64,000 bases of DNA from Pictodentalium vernedei (taxonomy: Eukaryota > Mollusca > Scaphopoda > Dentaliida > Dentaliidae), in the NCBI GenBank assembly GCA_031216915.1, contig CM062294.1, positions 395,613,217-395,677,216 on the forward strand, given 5' to 3'. The notes beneath the pieces are model-generated. The model was not told the DNA's origin, ran no database searches, and was given only the letters and a program-made list of their open reading frames with translations. The translations under genes were made by a program, and so were the position numbers. This document shows positions 1 to 9,389 of the stretch, piece by piece (position 1 is the first letter of the stretch; each line of letters opens with the position of its first letter).

Positions 1-176
1 AAACCACAGGGTCAGCAAGAAGAGAACATGATCCAATCCAAGACTGAATATTTAAACAGCCAAGGACTCAGTGCAGACAAGGCCACCACCGGGTCCAAAA
101 AGTAGGCCTTAATGATGCCAAACCAGATAATGAAATTCCAGAAATTGTTGTACATAGGATAACTGGTATTTCGCTG

Positions 177-695
177 TTGCTGCCTATTAATGTAAATAAT
201 GTAAATACTTTAGCTATTGTTGACACGGCAGCTATGCTCACTCTTATGGATGAGAAATTTTTTAGAGATTCTGGTTTGACAATAACATCTGATGCACAGA
301 GAGTTCGGTTGAAGGGAATTGGTAAACAACCAGTTATGGGGACGGTTGTTCCTCAGATGGAAATGAAACTTGGATCACAAATATTTAAATGGGACATTTG
401 TATTGCACCAATTGAAGATCCATTTATTCTTGGTCTTGATTTCCTCTCTGCCAACAATTGTATTGTTAATCTGCACAATAGCACTTTGACCATTGGAGTG
501 GAGGTAATTAATGCTTCTTTTAAAAGACCTGGAGCTGACTCAAATATTACCATTTCCAGAGTAGTGGTTAGTCGGTCAGTGACCCTACCTCCCAACACTA
601 TATCTCTGATAGATATGGAAATAGAACAGCCACTTGACACAGATTTATTTTTGAACCCATGGGACAGGTCAAAGGAATTTTACTGTCATCTTTAG
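177..695 (+). CDS. pol: Retropepsin-like aspartic protease domain of Ty3/Gypsy pol
   Basis: This domain would process the Gag-Pol polyprotein. The active-site loop is visible as VDTAA at residues 15-19; the usual motif is D-T/S-G-A, so Gly has become Ala while the catalytic Asp is kept. The second hydrophobic-Gly motif, ILGLDFL, is at residues 84-90, about the expected spacing. The listed start is a TTG and not a credible initiator: the frame is already open upstream from about position 102, as expected for a domain inside a polyprotein. The frame leaves the pol reading frame near 655-690, where coding similarity moves to the frame of the next ORF. No Gag or zinc knuckle is visible upstream. 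Confidence 0.75.
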   Translation: MLPINVNNVNTLAIVDTAAMLTLMDEKFFRDSGLTITSDAQRVRLKGIGKQPVMGTVVPQMEMKLGSQIFKWDICIAPIEDPFILGLDFLSANNCIVNLHNSTLTIGVEVINASFKRPGADSNITISRVVVSRSVTLPPNTISLIDMEIEQPLDTDLFLNPWDRSKEFYCHL

Positions 696-1420
696 TGGGA
701 TCTGGAAAGAAAGTTAGAGTAAAGGCCATCAATGATATCAGTCATTATGTGAGACTGAAGAAAAGTTTGCACATGGGTAATGCTGAAGAGATCATCACAG
801 GAAGCATTCAAAGTTCCAATAACTTTGGATCTTCCTCGGATGTCAACAGGGATGTTAGTGATTTTTGGTGTCAGAAGTGGGATGGCTATGAAAAGAATCC
901 TCGTCAGAGTTTAGGTGGCTATGAAAGAAAAGAAAGTATTGCCAGCGACAACACCCAGGAAGCAGTTGCAGTTCAAAATTTCTTTGATTTCGAACCCGCT
1001 GCTTTAAAGTGTGATGTCTCTGATTCAGATTCAAAGTCTGAAATACTGAATGATGTGACTGAGCAGTTGCCACAACATCTGAAAGATTTATTTGCTGGCT
1101 GCAATGAAAATCTTGATATGGAGCAGAAAATTAAACTGGGAAAGCTGCTTGTTAATTATGGAGATGCCTTTGCTCGCCATGATTTGGATTTGGTATGTTT
1201 GACTGGAGTCAAACATGACATTAATACTGGAAATGCGCCACCCATCAAACATAAGATGAGAAGGACACCTCTTGGTTTTGAAGATCAAGAATATGGTCAT
1301 TTACAAAAGCTTTTAGATGCAGGCGTAATACAACCTTCGACGTCAGATTGGGCATCTGCACCAGTGTTGGTACGAAAAAAGATGGAAGTGTCAGATGGTG
1401 CATTGATTTTAGATCGTTAA
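659..1420 (+). CDS. pol: Ty3/Gypsy pol, protease-RT connector and start of RT
   Basis: This is the middle part of pol. The first 150 residues are a poorly conserved connector. The last third carries the N-terminal RT segment: a stretch around LTGVKHDINTG, then the PPIKHKMRRTP stretch, then GVIQPSTSDWASAPVLV, which is the conserved entry to the Ty3/Gypsy RT fingers. At about 1375, in a run of six A residues, the frame changes and the protein continues in the frame of the 1348-2067 ORF. One base lost from the A run is the simplest explanation. The ATG at 659 has no supporting signal and is probably not a true start. Confidence 0.75.
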   Translation: MGQVKGILLSSLVGSGKKVRVKAINDISHYVRLKKSLHMGNAEEIITGSIQSSNNFGSSSDVNRDVSDFWCQKWDGYEKNPRQSLGGYERKESIASDNTQEAVAVQNFFDFEPAALKCDVSDSDSKSEILNDVTEQLPQHLKDLFAGCNENLDMEQKIKLGKLLVNYGDAFARHDLDLVCLTGVKHDINTGNAPPIKHKMRRTPLGFEDQEYGHLQKLLDAGVIQPSTSDWASAPVLVRKKMEVSDGALILDR

Positions 1421-2067
1421 ATGCAAAAACAGTAAAAGATAATTATCCACTCCCATTGATAGAAGACTGTCTTGATACATTACAGGGTACAAAGTATTTT
1501 TCAACCTTGGATATGGCATCAGGGTATTACCAGATTGCAATGAATGAACCCGATAGGAAAAAGACAGCTTTTATTACCAAGTATGGATTGTACGAGCACA
1601 CAAGAATGAGTTTTGGTTTGTGTAATGCACCTGTGACATTTCAGCGTGCGATGCAGCTTGTATTGCGAGATTTGACCTGGAACGAATTACTCCTCTATCT
1701 CGACGATATAATTGTATTGGGTTCCACTTTCGAAACAGCTTTACTCAATCTGGAGCATGTTTTTCAATGTTTTCAAAATTACAATCTTAAATTGAAACCG
1801 AAAAAGTGCCAGCTGTTTAAAGAGGAAGTTGAGTTCTTGGACAAGCTAGTTAATAAAGATGGTGTTTCTGAAGCACCAAGTAAGATAGAGACTTTGGAGA
1901 ATTGGACCATGCCCAGAACACAGCAAGAACTCGTGTCATTTCTTGGTTTTATCAATTACTATAGAGATCACATTTTGCCAATCTTACTGCTCCTCTTTAT
2001 GAACTTACAGCTCCGAAAAGAACATTTGAGTGGTCCAGAGATCATCAAGAGACTTTTGATAAGTTGA
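1348..2067 (+). CDS. pol: Ty3/Gypsy reverse transcriptase core
   Basis: This is the palm and fingers of an LTR-retrotransposon RT, which copies element RNA into cDNA. Visible motifs in order are WCIDFRSLN, the metal-binding motif FSTLDMASGYYQI, FGLCNAP, and the catalytic YLDDIIV, followed by LKLKPKKCQLF and the thumb stretch FLGFINYYR. All catalytic Asp residues are present. Near 1980 the frame shifts again; the last 25 or so residues given by this frame are out of frame, and the coding sense resumes in the ORF starting at 2064. Family membership is certain; the copy is broken. Confidence 0.93.
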   Translation: MGICTSVGTKKDGSVRWCIDFRSLNAKTVKDNYPLPLIEDCLDTLQGTKYFSTLDMASGYYQIAMNEPDRKKTAFITKYGLYEHTRMSFGLCNAPVTFQRAMQLVLRDLTWNELLLYLDDIIVLGSTFETALLNLEHVFQCFQNYNLKLKPKKCQLFKEEVEFLDKLVNKDGVSEAPSKIETLENWTMPRTQQELVSFLGFINYYRDHILPILLLLFMNLQLRKEHLSGPEIIKRLLIS

Positions 2068-3146
2068 AGAAAATCATGACATCTCCACCACTGTTATCCT
2101 ATCCATCAAAAACTGGTCTTTTTGTGCTGGACACTGATGCTTCCAATAAAGCTATTGGTGCAGAATTAACGCAAATTCAGGAAGGAGAATCCAAAATTAT
2201 AGGATATGCCAGTCATGTGTTTCTCCCAGCACAACGAAAGTATTGCACCACTCGAAAAGAACTATTAGCAGTGGTAAAGTTTTGTCGACATTATCATCAT
2301 TATTTGCTTGGAGGACCATTTATTGTTCGCACAGATCATAATAGTCTTGTGTGGATGATGCACTTTAAGAATGTAGAAGGGCAATTGGCACGATGGATAG
2401 AAGAAGTCTCACAGTATGACATGAAAATCATTCATCGTCCTGGGAAACAACACAGCAATGCTGATAGTTTGTCACGAATTCCAGACAGTTTCCCAGAATG
2501 TAATTGTTATAATGCTGGAAGCAAACCAGAAAATCTGCCTTGTGGTGGATGTCACTACTGCAAGAGAGCTCATGAACAATGGGAGAGGTTTACAGAAGAT
2601 GTCGATGATGTGGTTCCTCTGGCTGTCAAACAGATTCCTCAAGATAATCAAGTCATTGATGAACCTACATCAAGTACTGCTGGAATTGATGAGAATACTT
2701 TAAGTATTTCCAGAGTATCCTGGCTCACACCTTATACTAGTCAGGAAATTCAAGACTTACAGAGGCAAGATAGAGATTTGAATAAAATTATTTATTGGTT
2801 AGAGAATGATATTTCTCCTCAAAAACAAGAATTATATCTGAGTAGTCCTGGTGTAAAATCATTATGGCTGTGTCGTTCCCAACTACAGTTTCAGAATGGA
2901 GTGCTTGTTTACAGATGGGAACATCAACTGGACAGAGAATTTGTACTTCTGGTTCCAGAATCTTTAAAACAAGAAGTTTTGTATCACTGCCATAACATTA
3001 AACCTGATGGACATTTGGGACAAACTAAGACATTGCAGCGACTGAAAAAGTCATTCAAGTGGTACAACATGTCCACGGACTGCAAAGCATATGTACAGTC
3101 TTGTAAAATCTGCAACATTCAGAAGAAGCCCAATGTCACTCCATGA
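2064..3146 (+). CDS. pol: Ty3/Gypsy RNase H and integrase zinc-binding domain
   Basis: Residues from about 19 to 135 form the RNase H that degrades the RNA strand of the hybrid. The four acidic residues are seen in VLDTDAS, TRKELLAV, VRTDHNSL and NADSLSR. A Cys-rich linker (ECNCYNAG, CGGCHYCKRAH) follows. The end carries the HHCC integrase zinc-binding module: YHCHNIKPDGHLG and later SCKICNIQK. A TGA at 3144-3146 interrupts the frame; the downstream integrase core is in the same frame, so a single C-to-T change at a CpG is a likely cause. Confidence 0.92.
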   Translation: MKKIMTSPPLLSYPSKTGLFVLDTDASNKAIGAELTQIQEGESKIIGYASHVFLPAQRKYCTTRKELLAVVKFCRHYHHYLLGGPFIVRTDHNSLVWMMHFKNVEGQLARWIEEVSQYDMKIIHRPGKQHSNADSLSRIPDSFPECNCYNAGSKPENLPCGGCHYCKRAHEQWERFTEDVDDVVPLAVKQIPQDNQVIDEPTSSTAGIDENTLSISRVSWLTPYTSQEIQDLQRQDRDLNKIIYWLENDISPQKQELYLSSPGVKSLWLCRSQLQFQNGVLVYRWEHQLDREFVLLVPESLKQEVLYHCHNIKPDGHLGQTKTLQRLKKSFKWYNMSTDCKAYVQSCKICNIQKKPNVTP

Positions 3147-3179
3147 GCACATCTTAAATCCCACCATGCTGGATTTCCA

Positions 3180-4313
3180 ATGGAGAGGGTGCACTTGGAT
3201 GTACTTGGACCTTTTACCACAAGTAGTAGTGGAAATATATATGTTATAATGATGATTGATCAGTTCTCAAAGTGGGTTGAAATAGCAGCAATTCCAGACC
3301 AGACAGCTGAAAAAATTGCCACAAAATTTATTTTGCATTTTATTACCACATTTGGATGCCCACTTGAAGTTCATACAGATCAAGGTAGGAACTTTGAGAG
3401 CAATCTTTTTAAATCACTTTGTGAACAGTTACAGATCGCGAAGATGAGGACAACTCCTTACCATCCATCTTCTAATGGACAAGTGGAAAGGTATAACAGA
3501 ACAGTTCTGCAAATGATTCGATGCTATATTGAAGGGCATAATGAAGAATGGGACAGAGACCTCCCTCTTTTAGCAATGGCATTACATTCCACTGTACATC
3601 ACCAAACTGGGTTTACACCCAATCAATTGATGCTTGGAAGGGAAGTAATACAGCCAGTGGATCTGTTGTATGGTTTATATGACATGAACCATCAGGAATA
3701 TGATGCAGCAGCATGGATTACACACCTGAATGAGACTCTTCCTAGAACTCATCACTTGGCAAGAAAGAATTTGGGACAGGCTCAGTTACGTCAGAAGAAA
3801 TATTATGACCTTAGAGCCAGTGAGACATTGTATGATCCAGGTGATGATGTATACAAAACTGATATGTCAACAAAAGTAGGACACAGTAGAAAGTTGAAGG
3901 CTCCCTGGTGTGGACCTTATTTGGTGATAAGTAGCAAGCCTCCTTTGTACCAAGTGAGAGACAGAAAAGGAACTTTCATGTTGCATCATGATCGATTAAA
4001 AATCTGCAGGGATGCTGTTCTCCCATTGTGGTTGAAAAGAATGTGCCACGGTTTACTGAATGGGGAAGATGAGAAAAAGCACCTGTCTGAAACAACACAT
4101 CAAGCTTCAGAAACAGAAGAGTCCAATATGGTTGATCTTCCTACAACAGATAATACACAGTTGCATGACTCGGTCCATACTGAGTTGAAAAATGCAACAG
4201 AAGATCACGCACTAAAAAGTATAGAAGAAGGAGTATTACCAAGATTATTCGAAGAACCCATCTTAACACGTGGGGGAAGGAAAGTCAGAGTCCCTGTTAG
4301 ATTCAAAGATTAA
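3180..4313 (+). CDS. pol: Ty3/Gypsy integrase catalytic core with GPY/F module
   Basis: The integrase core inserts the cDNA into the host genome. The catalytic triad is complete: Asp in HLDVLGPF, Asp in VHTDQGRNF and Glu in NGQVERYNRT, with exactly 35 residues between the second Asp and the Glu (DDE-35). The C-terminal part shows a GPY/F-type module (WCGPYLVISS) with HHDRLKICRD after it. No chromodomain is recognised. The ORF is in the same frame as the preceding one, separated by the TGA at 3144. An acidic tail of about 90 residues follows, with no known domain. Confidence 0.92.
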   Translation: MERVHLDVLGPFTTSSSGNIYVIMMIDQFSKWVEIAAIPDQTAEKIATKFILHFITTFGCPLEVHTDQGRNFESNLFKSLCEQLQIAKMRTTPYHPSSNGQVERYNRTVLQMIRCYIEGHNEEWDRDLPLLAMALHSTVHHQTGFTPNQLMLGREVIQPVDLLYGLYDMNHQEYDAAAWITHLNETLPRTHHLARKNLGQAQLRQKKYYDLRASETLYDPGDDVYKTDMSTKVGHSRKLKAPWCGPYLVISSKPPLYQVRDRKGTFMLHHDRLKICRDAVLPLWLKRMCHGLLNGEDEKKHLSETTHQASETEESNMVDLPTTDNTQLHDSVHTELKNATEDHALKSIEEGVLPRLFEEPILTRGGRKVRVPVRFKD

Positions 4314-4397
4314 TGATTTCATTATCCTTGATGAAGCAACATCTGATGAAGACATTCCTGATAAAAGTCCTGTTAAAAAAGCCCTCAAGATACACGA

Positions 4398-4910
4398 GTG
4401 GTAGAGATGAAAAAAGCAGGGACAACTCATAGATCTTGTCCTATTTGCAATGTTAAGGAGAGAAATCTTAAGAGACATTGTATTACTTACCATTTACCCT
4501 GGTATGTAGCTGCTAAAACAGCTTGTTGGATCTGCAAGAAGCAAGAGGGAATAAACTGCTTCTTAAAAAGAAGACATGTGGAGAGTGTAGATCATCCAAA
4601 TGGAGCTGGTTTCAATGATGATGCATTGAAGCAATGGATTTTAATGGTTAACGGTCTGCTTCATTATTTCAGAGAAGTTTTTAATCTGCCATCTTTACAA
4701 GATCTTTTACATTATACTGTAAACAACAGTATGTTTCCATCTGAAAAGTCTTTAGTGCCTTTTGCAGTAGAAGAGAAAGGTTTGATGGAACAGTACTGCA
4801 CTCAGCAAAAGTTAGAGAAGCCATCAGAGTTTATTATATCGCCTCCAAATTCAGTGATTGCTTTGATTCACTGGAGAATTATAACTCAGTTTTTTGCTGA
4901 AATTGGATGA
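4398..4910 (+). CDS. C2H2-like zinc-finger ORF between integrase and TatD
   Basis: A 170-residue ORF starts 85 bp after integrase. Near its start is CPIC followed by LKRHCITYH, which fits a C2H2 finger (C-X2-C-X9-H-X4-H). A second Cys/His cluster, CWICKKQ to RRHVESVDH, follows. The remainder is helical-looking and has no motif I recognise. It lies between integrase and the TatD ORF on the same strand and upstream of the polypurine tract, so it is probably carried by the retrotransposon as an accessory protein or as the N-terminal part of a zinc-finger/TatD protein whose frame is now broken. The molecular role is unknown; nucleic-acid binding is a guess from the fingers. Confidence 0.65.
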   Translation: MVEMKKAGTTHRSCPICNVKERNLKRHCITYHLPWYVAAKTACWICKKQEGINCFLKRRHVESVDHPNGAGFNDDALKQWILMVNGLLHYFREVFNLPSLQDLLHYTVNNSMFPSEKSLVPFAVEEKGLMEQYCTQQKLEKPSEFIISPPNSVIALIHWRIITQFFAEIG

Positions 4911-4962
4911 TAGACAACAAGAGGAAGTCAAAGCTTAAGAAAGCTCTTTTCTGTTCAATGGA

Positions 4963-5859
4963 ATGGAAGCACCTGCTAATCCTCAGACATTAACCGATGA
5001 AGGAAAAATTACTATCATTGATAGCCACTTTCATCTGGACCAGTTACTTAAGAAATCTGGAGGAAAATCACTGAAGGATGTTGAGTTGATGACCCAAGAG
5101 TCGAATTGTTTATCACTCATTGGTGCTGTCGCAAATTACGTGTTTCCTGAACACTGGAAGTTCTGGCAGAAACAGAAAGATGGAGATAATCGTGTATATT
5201 TAACCTTTGGTCTACACCCTCACATGATAACAGCATGATCAGTAGATCGTTATTCAACAAAAATTGGGTCTTATATGAGACTCCCTGATTGTGTAGGCTT
5301 AGGGGAAGTTCGTATAGACATGATCACCACTTGTAAATGTAGACCCCATTGTAACAATGTAGTGGCATGTACGAAAAGTAAAATTGTGTTGCAAGAAAAG
5401 TTCTTGCGTGAAGTACTCCCCTTGGCTAAAAAGTACAGTAAAACTGTTGTCATCCACTGTAGGAATGATGGTAATGGCGAAGCGGCTAAACGTGTTCTTC
5501 AAGTTTTTGAAGATTTGAAATTGCAGAATTTAAAAGTGCATAGGCATTGTTTCATGGGAAACATGGATGAGCTTGCCGCTTGGCAACAAAAGTTGCCAAA
5601 CTGCAAGTTCGGTTTTACTGGTAGCATTTTCTGGGATAATGCTACTTTGGAAGCTATTTCGGGGTTACCTGTAGAAAAGATTCTTTTGGAATCAGATGCC
5701 CCATATCTTTCACCTCTTCGCTATTGCCCTATCAACACACCCTGGATGTTGATGCCGGTAATTGACAGCATCAGCTACATAAAGAATGTTCCAAAAACAG
5801 TTTTGGTTTCATTAGCAAACCAAAATGCTTGCCATCTATATGGCATAGATCTGTGCTAG
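4963..5859 (+). CDS. TatD-family metal-dependent nuclease carried by retrotransposon, one internal stop
   Basis: TatD proteins are TIM-barrel metal-dependent DNases or exonucleases. All expected metal ligands are visible: HxH in DSHFHLD (residues 22 and 24), Glu in GLGEVRID (about 115), His in VVIHCRND (about 165), His in VHRHCFMG (about 195) and Asp in LLESDAPYLSP (about 245). The length of about 298 codons matches the family. The only break is a TGA at 5236-5238; reading continues in the same frame. The ORF begins 53 bp after the zinc-finger ORF and ends before the polypurine tract, so it lies inside the LTR element. It resembles TATDN2-like proteins more than bacterial TatD in its divergent barrel. 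A host gene captured by the element is the simplest view. Confidence 0.88.
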
Positions 5860-6497
5860 AGGTTAAACAAATTTTGCCAAGAATGTAAATTTGTAGAAAT
5901 TGTAAATACTGTAAAATGACAGATTATTCATTCATTTGTGTTGAATATTCAAAAGTCCTCTACTTTTGGATCTCGACACATCTCTTCGATTTATTATCAG
6001 GTGTTCAAAAGTTCCATACTTTTGAATCTTCTGGTGCATTTTGATAAAATGTTCATATGATGTTTACACTTTAACACAGAACTGTTTGAATAAAACATGG
6101 AACATTATAAACTATTTTATAAGTAGTAAATTTGTGTTTGCTTCATAAGAAAGCTTTGTCAGTCCAGGGCATTGTTTGTTAAAAAAGAAAAAAAAAGTAA
6201 AACCAGTGTACTTTCGGGTACTTAACAGTTATGCCAGTTTGTAAAAAATACATTGAAAATGTCTGACATGACCACTGCTTGAGGTAAAATGCCTCCTTCC
6301 TGGGTCAAAAGTTCTTACTTTTGATCATGTGTCAAAACAATCGTCTTGTAAAAATTAATTTGTGGTTGACCAACTTGGTTAACTGGCGTAAGTGTCTATT
6401 TTTATTGGTGTTGGTTGTTGGTTTTGGAAAAATCCACATATGTTTTGCATTTCTTGCACAATTAACTCCTAACCAAAATCAGGTAATGTCGCTGTCC
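5860..6497 (+). other. Non-coding 3' tail of the LTR element with three small inverted repeats
   Basis: AT-rich sequence between the TatD stop and the polypurine tract with no convincing gene. Three short hairpin-forming motifs of the form CAAAAGT-N-ACTTTTG occur at 5950-5969, 6006-6024 and 6306-6323. Confidence 0.5.
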
Positions 6498-6515
6498 AAA
6501 TGGAACGGGGAGGAA
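6498..6515 (+). promoter_or_regulatory. Polypurine tract (plus-strand primer site)
   Basis: A purine-rich run (AAATGGAACGGGGAGGAA) lies immediately before the TG that opens the putative 3' LTR, the standard place for the plus-strand priming site of LTR elements. Confidence 0.65.
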
Positions 6516-6866
6516 TGTGGTGAACACCAATAATTATGTCAGAAAAGTTAGTTACAACCTGTTGAGTTGGTCGTTTTGTCTGGTACTCGGAGTACTCCGC
6601 TGGAATTGGAACAGACCTGATGTGATTTTTCCGTCTGTGATGATTGATGTACTCACCTGTTGGACGGCGAATTGTCAAGACGTCTGGTTTTGGGATCTGA
6701 CAAATTGTATTTTATGGTGAGTTTCCACAATTATAGATCAATTCTATAACAGGTGTTTCAATAAGCTCCGCAATTATACTGAAACCAATATGTTGCAAAT
6801 AAACGTTGGCACAATAAAGTGTTTAACATTCATGACATTTGGATCTTCATCAGTTAATGGAACACA
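6516..6866 (+). repeat. Putative 3' LTR
   Basis: The segment starts TGTGGTG right after the polypurine tract and ends AACACA, giving short imperfect inverted ends of the TG...CA type and a length of about 351 bp. AATAAA-type signals lie near 6797 and 6813. The matching 5' LTR is outside the window, so the exact right edge is an estimate. Confidence 0.5.
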
Positions 6867-6869
6867 AAG

Positions 6870-8275
6870 CAACCAATATTTTTTATCAGAGGCAAGCATA
6901 TTGATATGGCTGACGAATTTACATATCTAGGAATAAAATTCTCAAAAGATGGTACATTCTCTAAAGCCCAAAATGATTTGGTTGTTAAAGCCCATAAAGC
7001 TTTATACTCACCTTTTCGTGCATTAAATGAAACTTCACGGGTTCCAATAAAGACAATGTCAAAGCTGTTTGATAAATTATTTCAACCTATAGCCTTTTTT
7101 GGTTGTGCAGACTGGGGATCAGAAATATCGTACGGTAAGCGTTACAACACAGCCTGTGAAAACTTACACACTTCCTTTTGTAAAAAAGTCTTGGGCATTG
7201 GGAAATTTTCATCCAACTACGCAGTTCGCATCGAACTTGGTCGATATCCATATCGAGGTGGAAAGTAAGATGGCTTCTTTCGCAATCAAAATCTCTGAGA
7301 ATGATAATGACCTAATGTGGAATGCAGTAGCTGAACAGAGAAATTGTTAAGGCAAACTGGAATCCCCTCTCAAATTACTAGAAAGATACGGTCTCGCTGT
7401 CCCTCAACATCCAATTATCAGTAACACTAATGTTATAGGTAAGCTCACGTATAATTTGCACTTGCAGCATGTAAACACGTTCAAGAAGTCAGTGTTTGAG
7501 GACTGCAAAAAGAATGGAGATAATAAACTGAGAACTTACAGGTGGTTTCAAAAATGACTATTCAATGTAAACATACTTAGTGGAAACGAACTCAGCGGAA
7601 TTTTTACTAAGCTTCGTATCAGCAATCATAAGATAGCTATTATTTATTTATTTATATATTAGTGTTTAAGGTCACATACTTATGCACAATGGCTAATCGT
7701 GACTGTGACAGTTTTACGGGTGGAGAAAGCCGAAGTACCCGGAGATAACCACCGAGCATCGACGAGCAACGGCCAGCTCCTCAACATTCTAACTCTGCTC
7801 AAGCTCCGCTCAAGCAGGGTTAGAGCGGTTGAAGACATGTGCACCATCGACGTGCAGTACGCCACAGTACACGGCGTCATCGTGCCCCCATGTAGGAAGA
7901 TAGCTGTTGAGAAAGGGCGACATTAGCAACCGCCAAAGCCTGTTATCGACAGGACATGTACTCAATGTGAAGCTAAGTCTGGGAAAATAGAAATCGAATA
8001 CTATTTTCCTATGGAGTGTACACATTATTCAGAGCTTCGATCAAAACTATTTGTTCTGATCAACAGTGAGCTCGACAGTTTTAGTGATCTGAGTAAATTT
8101 AGGAAATTCAAATTAATATTTGAAAATAGAACCCCCAGTTTATGCCATAAAATCTGCAGCGTGATCCGGGATTATTTCGCCAGACGATCACATCTCCACG
8201 TTCTTTTGCGTATCAAATTAATAAAAAAATATAGTACTTTGATCATGGAGAATTGGTGGATGAAATTGTAAGGTT
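6870..8275 (+). pseudogene. LINE (non-LTR retrotransposon) C-terminal fragment, split by a SINE
   Basis: The start encodes the post-RT region of a LINE ORF2: FTYLGIKFSKDGTF near the start (6906-7268), then a frameshift near 7250 and a continuing C-terminal region to about 7640. It resumes after a SINE insertion at 7909-8275, where a zinc-knuckle-like RTCTQCEAK...CTHYSELR stretch ends the ORF at 8271. The RT catalytic part is missing; the fragment begins just after the LTR, so the upstream part may have been lost or lies across the LTR element. Several frameshifts show it is dead. Confidence 0.7.
7642..7896 (-). mobile_element. 5'-truncated SINE inserted in LINE, with 12-bp target duplication
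   Basis: Flanks AAGATAGCTATT (7630-7641) and AAGATAGCTGTT (7897-7908) are a target-site duplication. On the minus strand the body reads GTGTACTGTGGCGTACTGCA and GTCTTCAACC, as in the SINEs at 47271 and 61990, and ends in a (TAAA)n tail. The head is missing. The LINE reading sense continues across the insertion. Confidence 0.8.
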
Positions 8276-8339
8276 TTGAGTACTACTTTTGTTCATGTTA
8301 CTTGTAGATTCTTGCATATATGTGTCATTGCTCCTCACA

Positions 8340-8954
8340 CTAACTTGTACCCACCCCAACCCTCAGCAAGTTTACAAATGAGAATATCTGGAATCATTCT
8401 TTGTTGTTTATTGAGCCCATTGGGTTCTACTGTTTGAATTTTGTTAATCCAAAATGCTTCATGACTCCTCCTGTAAGTTGTATTTTGTTGATTAATTTGT
8501 TCAATCCCAACATGCAGTACGCCTTAGTACAAAGCGTAATCGTGCTCCCATGTAGGCAGCCGGGATGAAGTGCCTTGCCCAAGGACACAACGCGGGTCGT
8601 CCCGGATGGGGATCGAACTCGGGACCTCTAGCATAGAAGTCCAACGGTCTACCATTGAGCCACCGCGCTCACCTTCAAACTGTTCACACTGTGGTTTTCG
8701 GTCAGAAAATGATGCGGTATCGGTTCACTCATCACCTCAAGTTTTATTCTACTCAGATGGTTTTGTATTCTCTCATACAATTTTGTCCCCGTCTCCCCCC
8801 CCCCCTTCCCGGACACAACTTCATTATACTTGTCGCAGAGAATCCCATATAACACATTCCTGCTCATGCAGGTGATTTTCTTGCCTATGTAGTAGGCCGT
8901 TCCGTTCTTGTTTGCGAATTGTTTGTTTGGAGCATAAACCCACACAGACTGCAC
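8340..8954 (-). pseudogene. PLE GIY-YIG endonuclease domain, split by a tRNA-headed SINE
   Basis: The first part (8954-8674) has RNVLYGILCDKYNEVV and GETGTKLYERIQNHL, the GIY and YIG-like strands plus the catalytic-Arg helix, though the second motif is disturbed by a G-rich repeat (GKGGG). After the SINE at 8505-8673 the domain resumes with INQQNTTYRRSHEAFWINKI and VEPNGLNK, the usual end of PLE GIY-YIG domains. In PLEs this nuclease nicks the target site. Confidence 0.75.
8505..8673 (-). mobile_element. tRNA-headed SINE, 3'-truncated
   Basis: On the minus strand the head is tRNA-like: GCGCGGTGGCTCAATGGTAG (A-box region) and GAGTTCGATCCCCA (B box). It is followed by the shared body TTGTGTCCTTGGGCAAGGCA and GTACTAAGGCGTACTGCA also found in the 5S-headed SINE at 47271. 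It interrupts the PLE GIY-YIG domain; TTCAA on both sides may be a short target duplication. Confidence 0.8.
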
Positions 8955-9389
8955 AGTTTCTCTCGCATCTATCAGATCCAGTCCCTTGATTGTTGAACAT
9001 TTTATTATGCTTGCTCTGGACTTTTATGTCTCCGAAATTTTTTAGTCTTTAGTACGAAATCAAGGGAGGTTTTTCGAATGCCAACTTCATGCGTTTTGAG
9101 CGGTGTAAAATGGGCAACCGCTCCCGTGTTATTTTCCCGATGTTGGGGAGGCACCGCGAGTAAGTGACCATAAACGGGACTCTTTCGTCGGTTGATTTGT
9201 TTGATCGTTTTTCAAGTAACAGTTTCTGTTCCATTTGGCCGACCTTCTTTAGCTGTTCGCTTTCAAACTTTTCGTCGTAACCTCTGGCATGCAGGGGTTG
9301 TTTTATATCATTTTTTGTGGCATTCATATCCAGCATTATCGGAACAAACTCTTTTAACTCCCAAAGCTATTCCATATGGGATCGCTCTT

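Larger units (their letters stand above)
1..6866 (+). mobile_element. Ty3/Gypsy LTR retrotransposon, 5' end cut by window, with extra 3' ORFs
   Basis: Protease, reverse transcriptase, RNase H and integrase occur in the order typical of Ty3/Gypsy elements. Integrase is followed by two ORFs that are not standard for the group: a zinc-finger ORF (4398-4910) and a TatD-like nuclease ORF (4963-5859). A roughly 650-bp tail, a polypurine tract (6498-6515) and a putative LTR (6516-6866) complete the element. The gag region and 5' LTR lie outside the window, so the LTR cannot be confirmed by pairing. The pol frame is broken by three frameshifts (about 655-690, 1375, 1980) and one in-frame stop (3144-3146), so this copy is not functional. 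Between 4313 and 4398 there is only a short spacer. Confidence 0.9.

Noticed and set aside
8570-8672. A functional tRNA gene on the minus strand
   Set aside because: A and B boxes are present but the acceptor stem does not close and the sequence continues into the SINE body.
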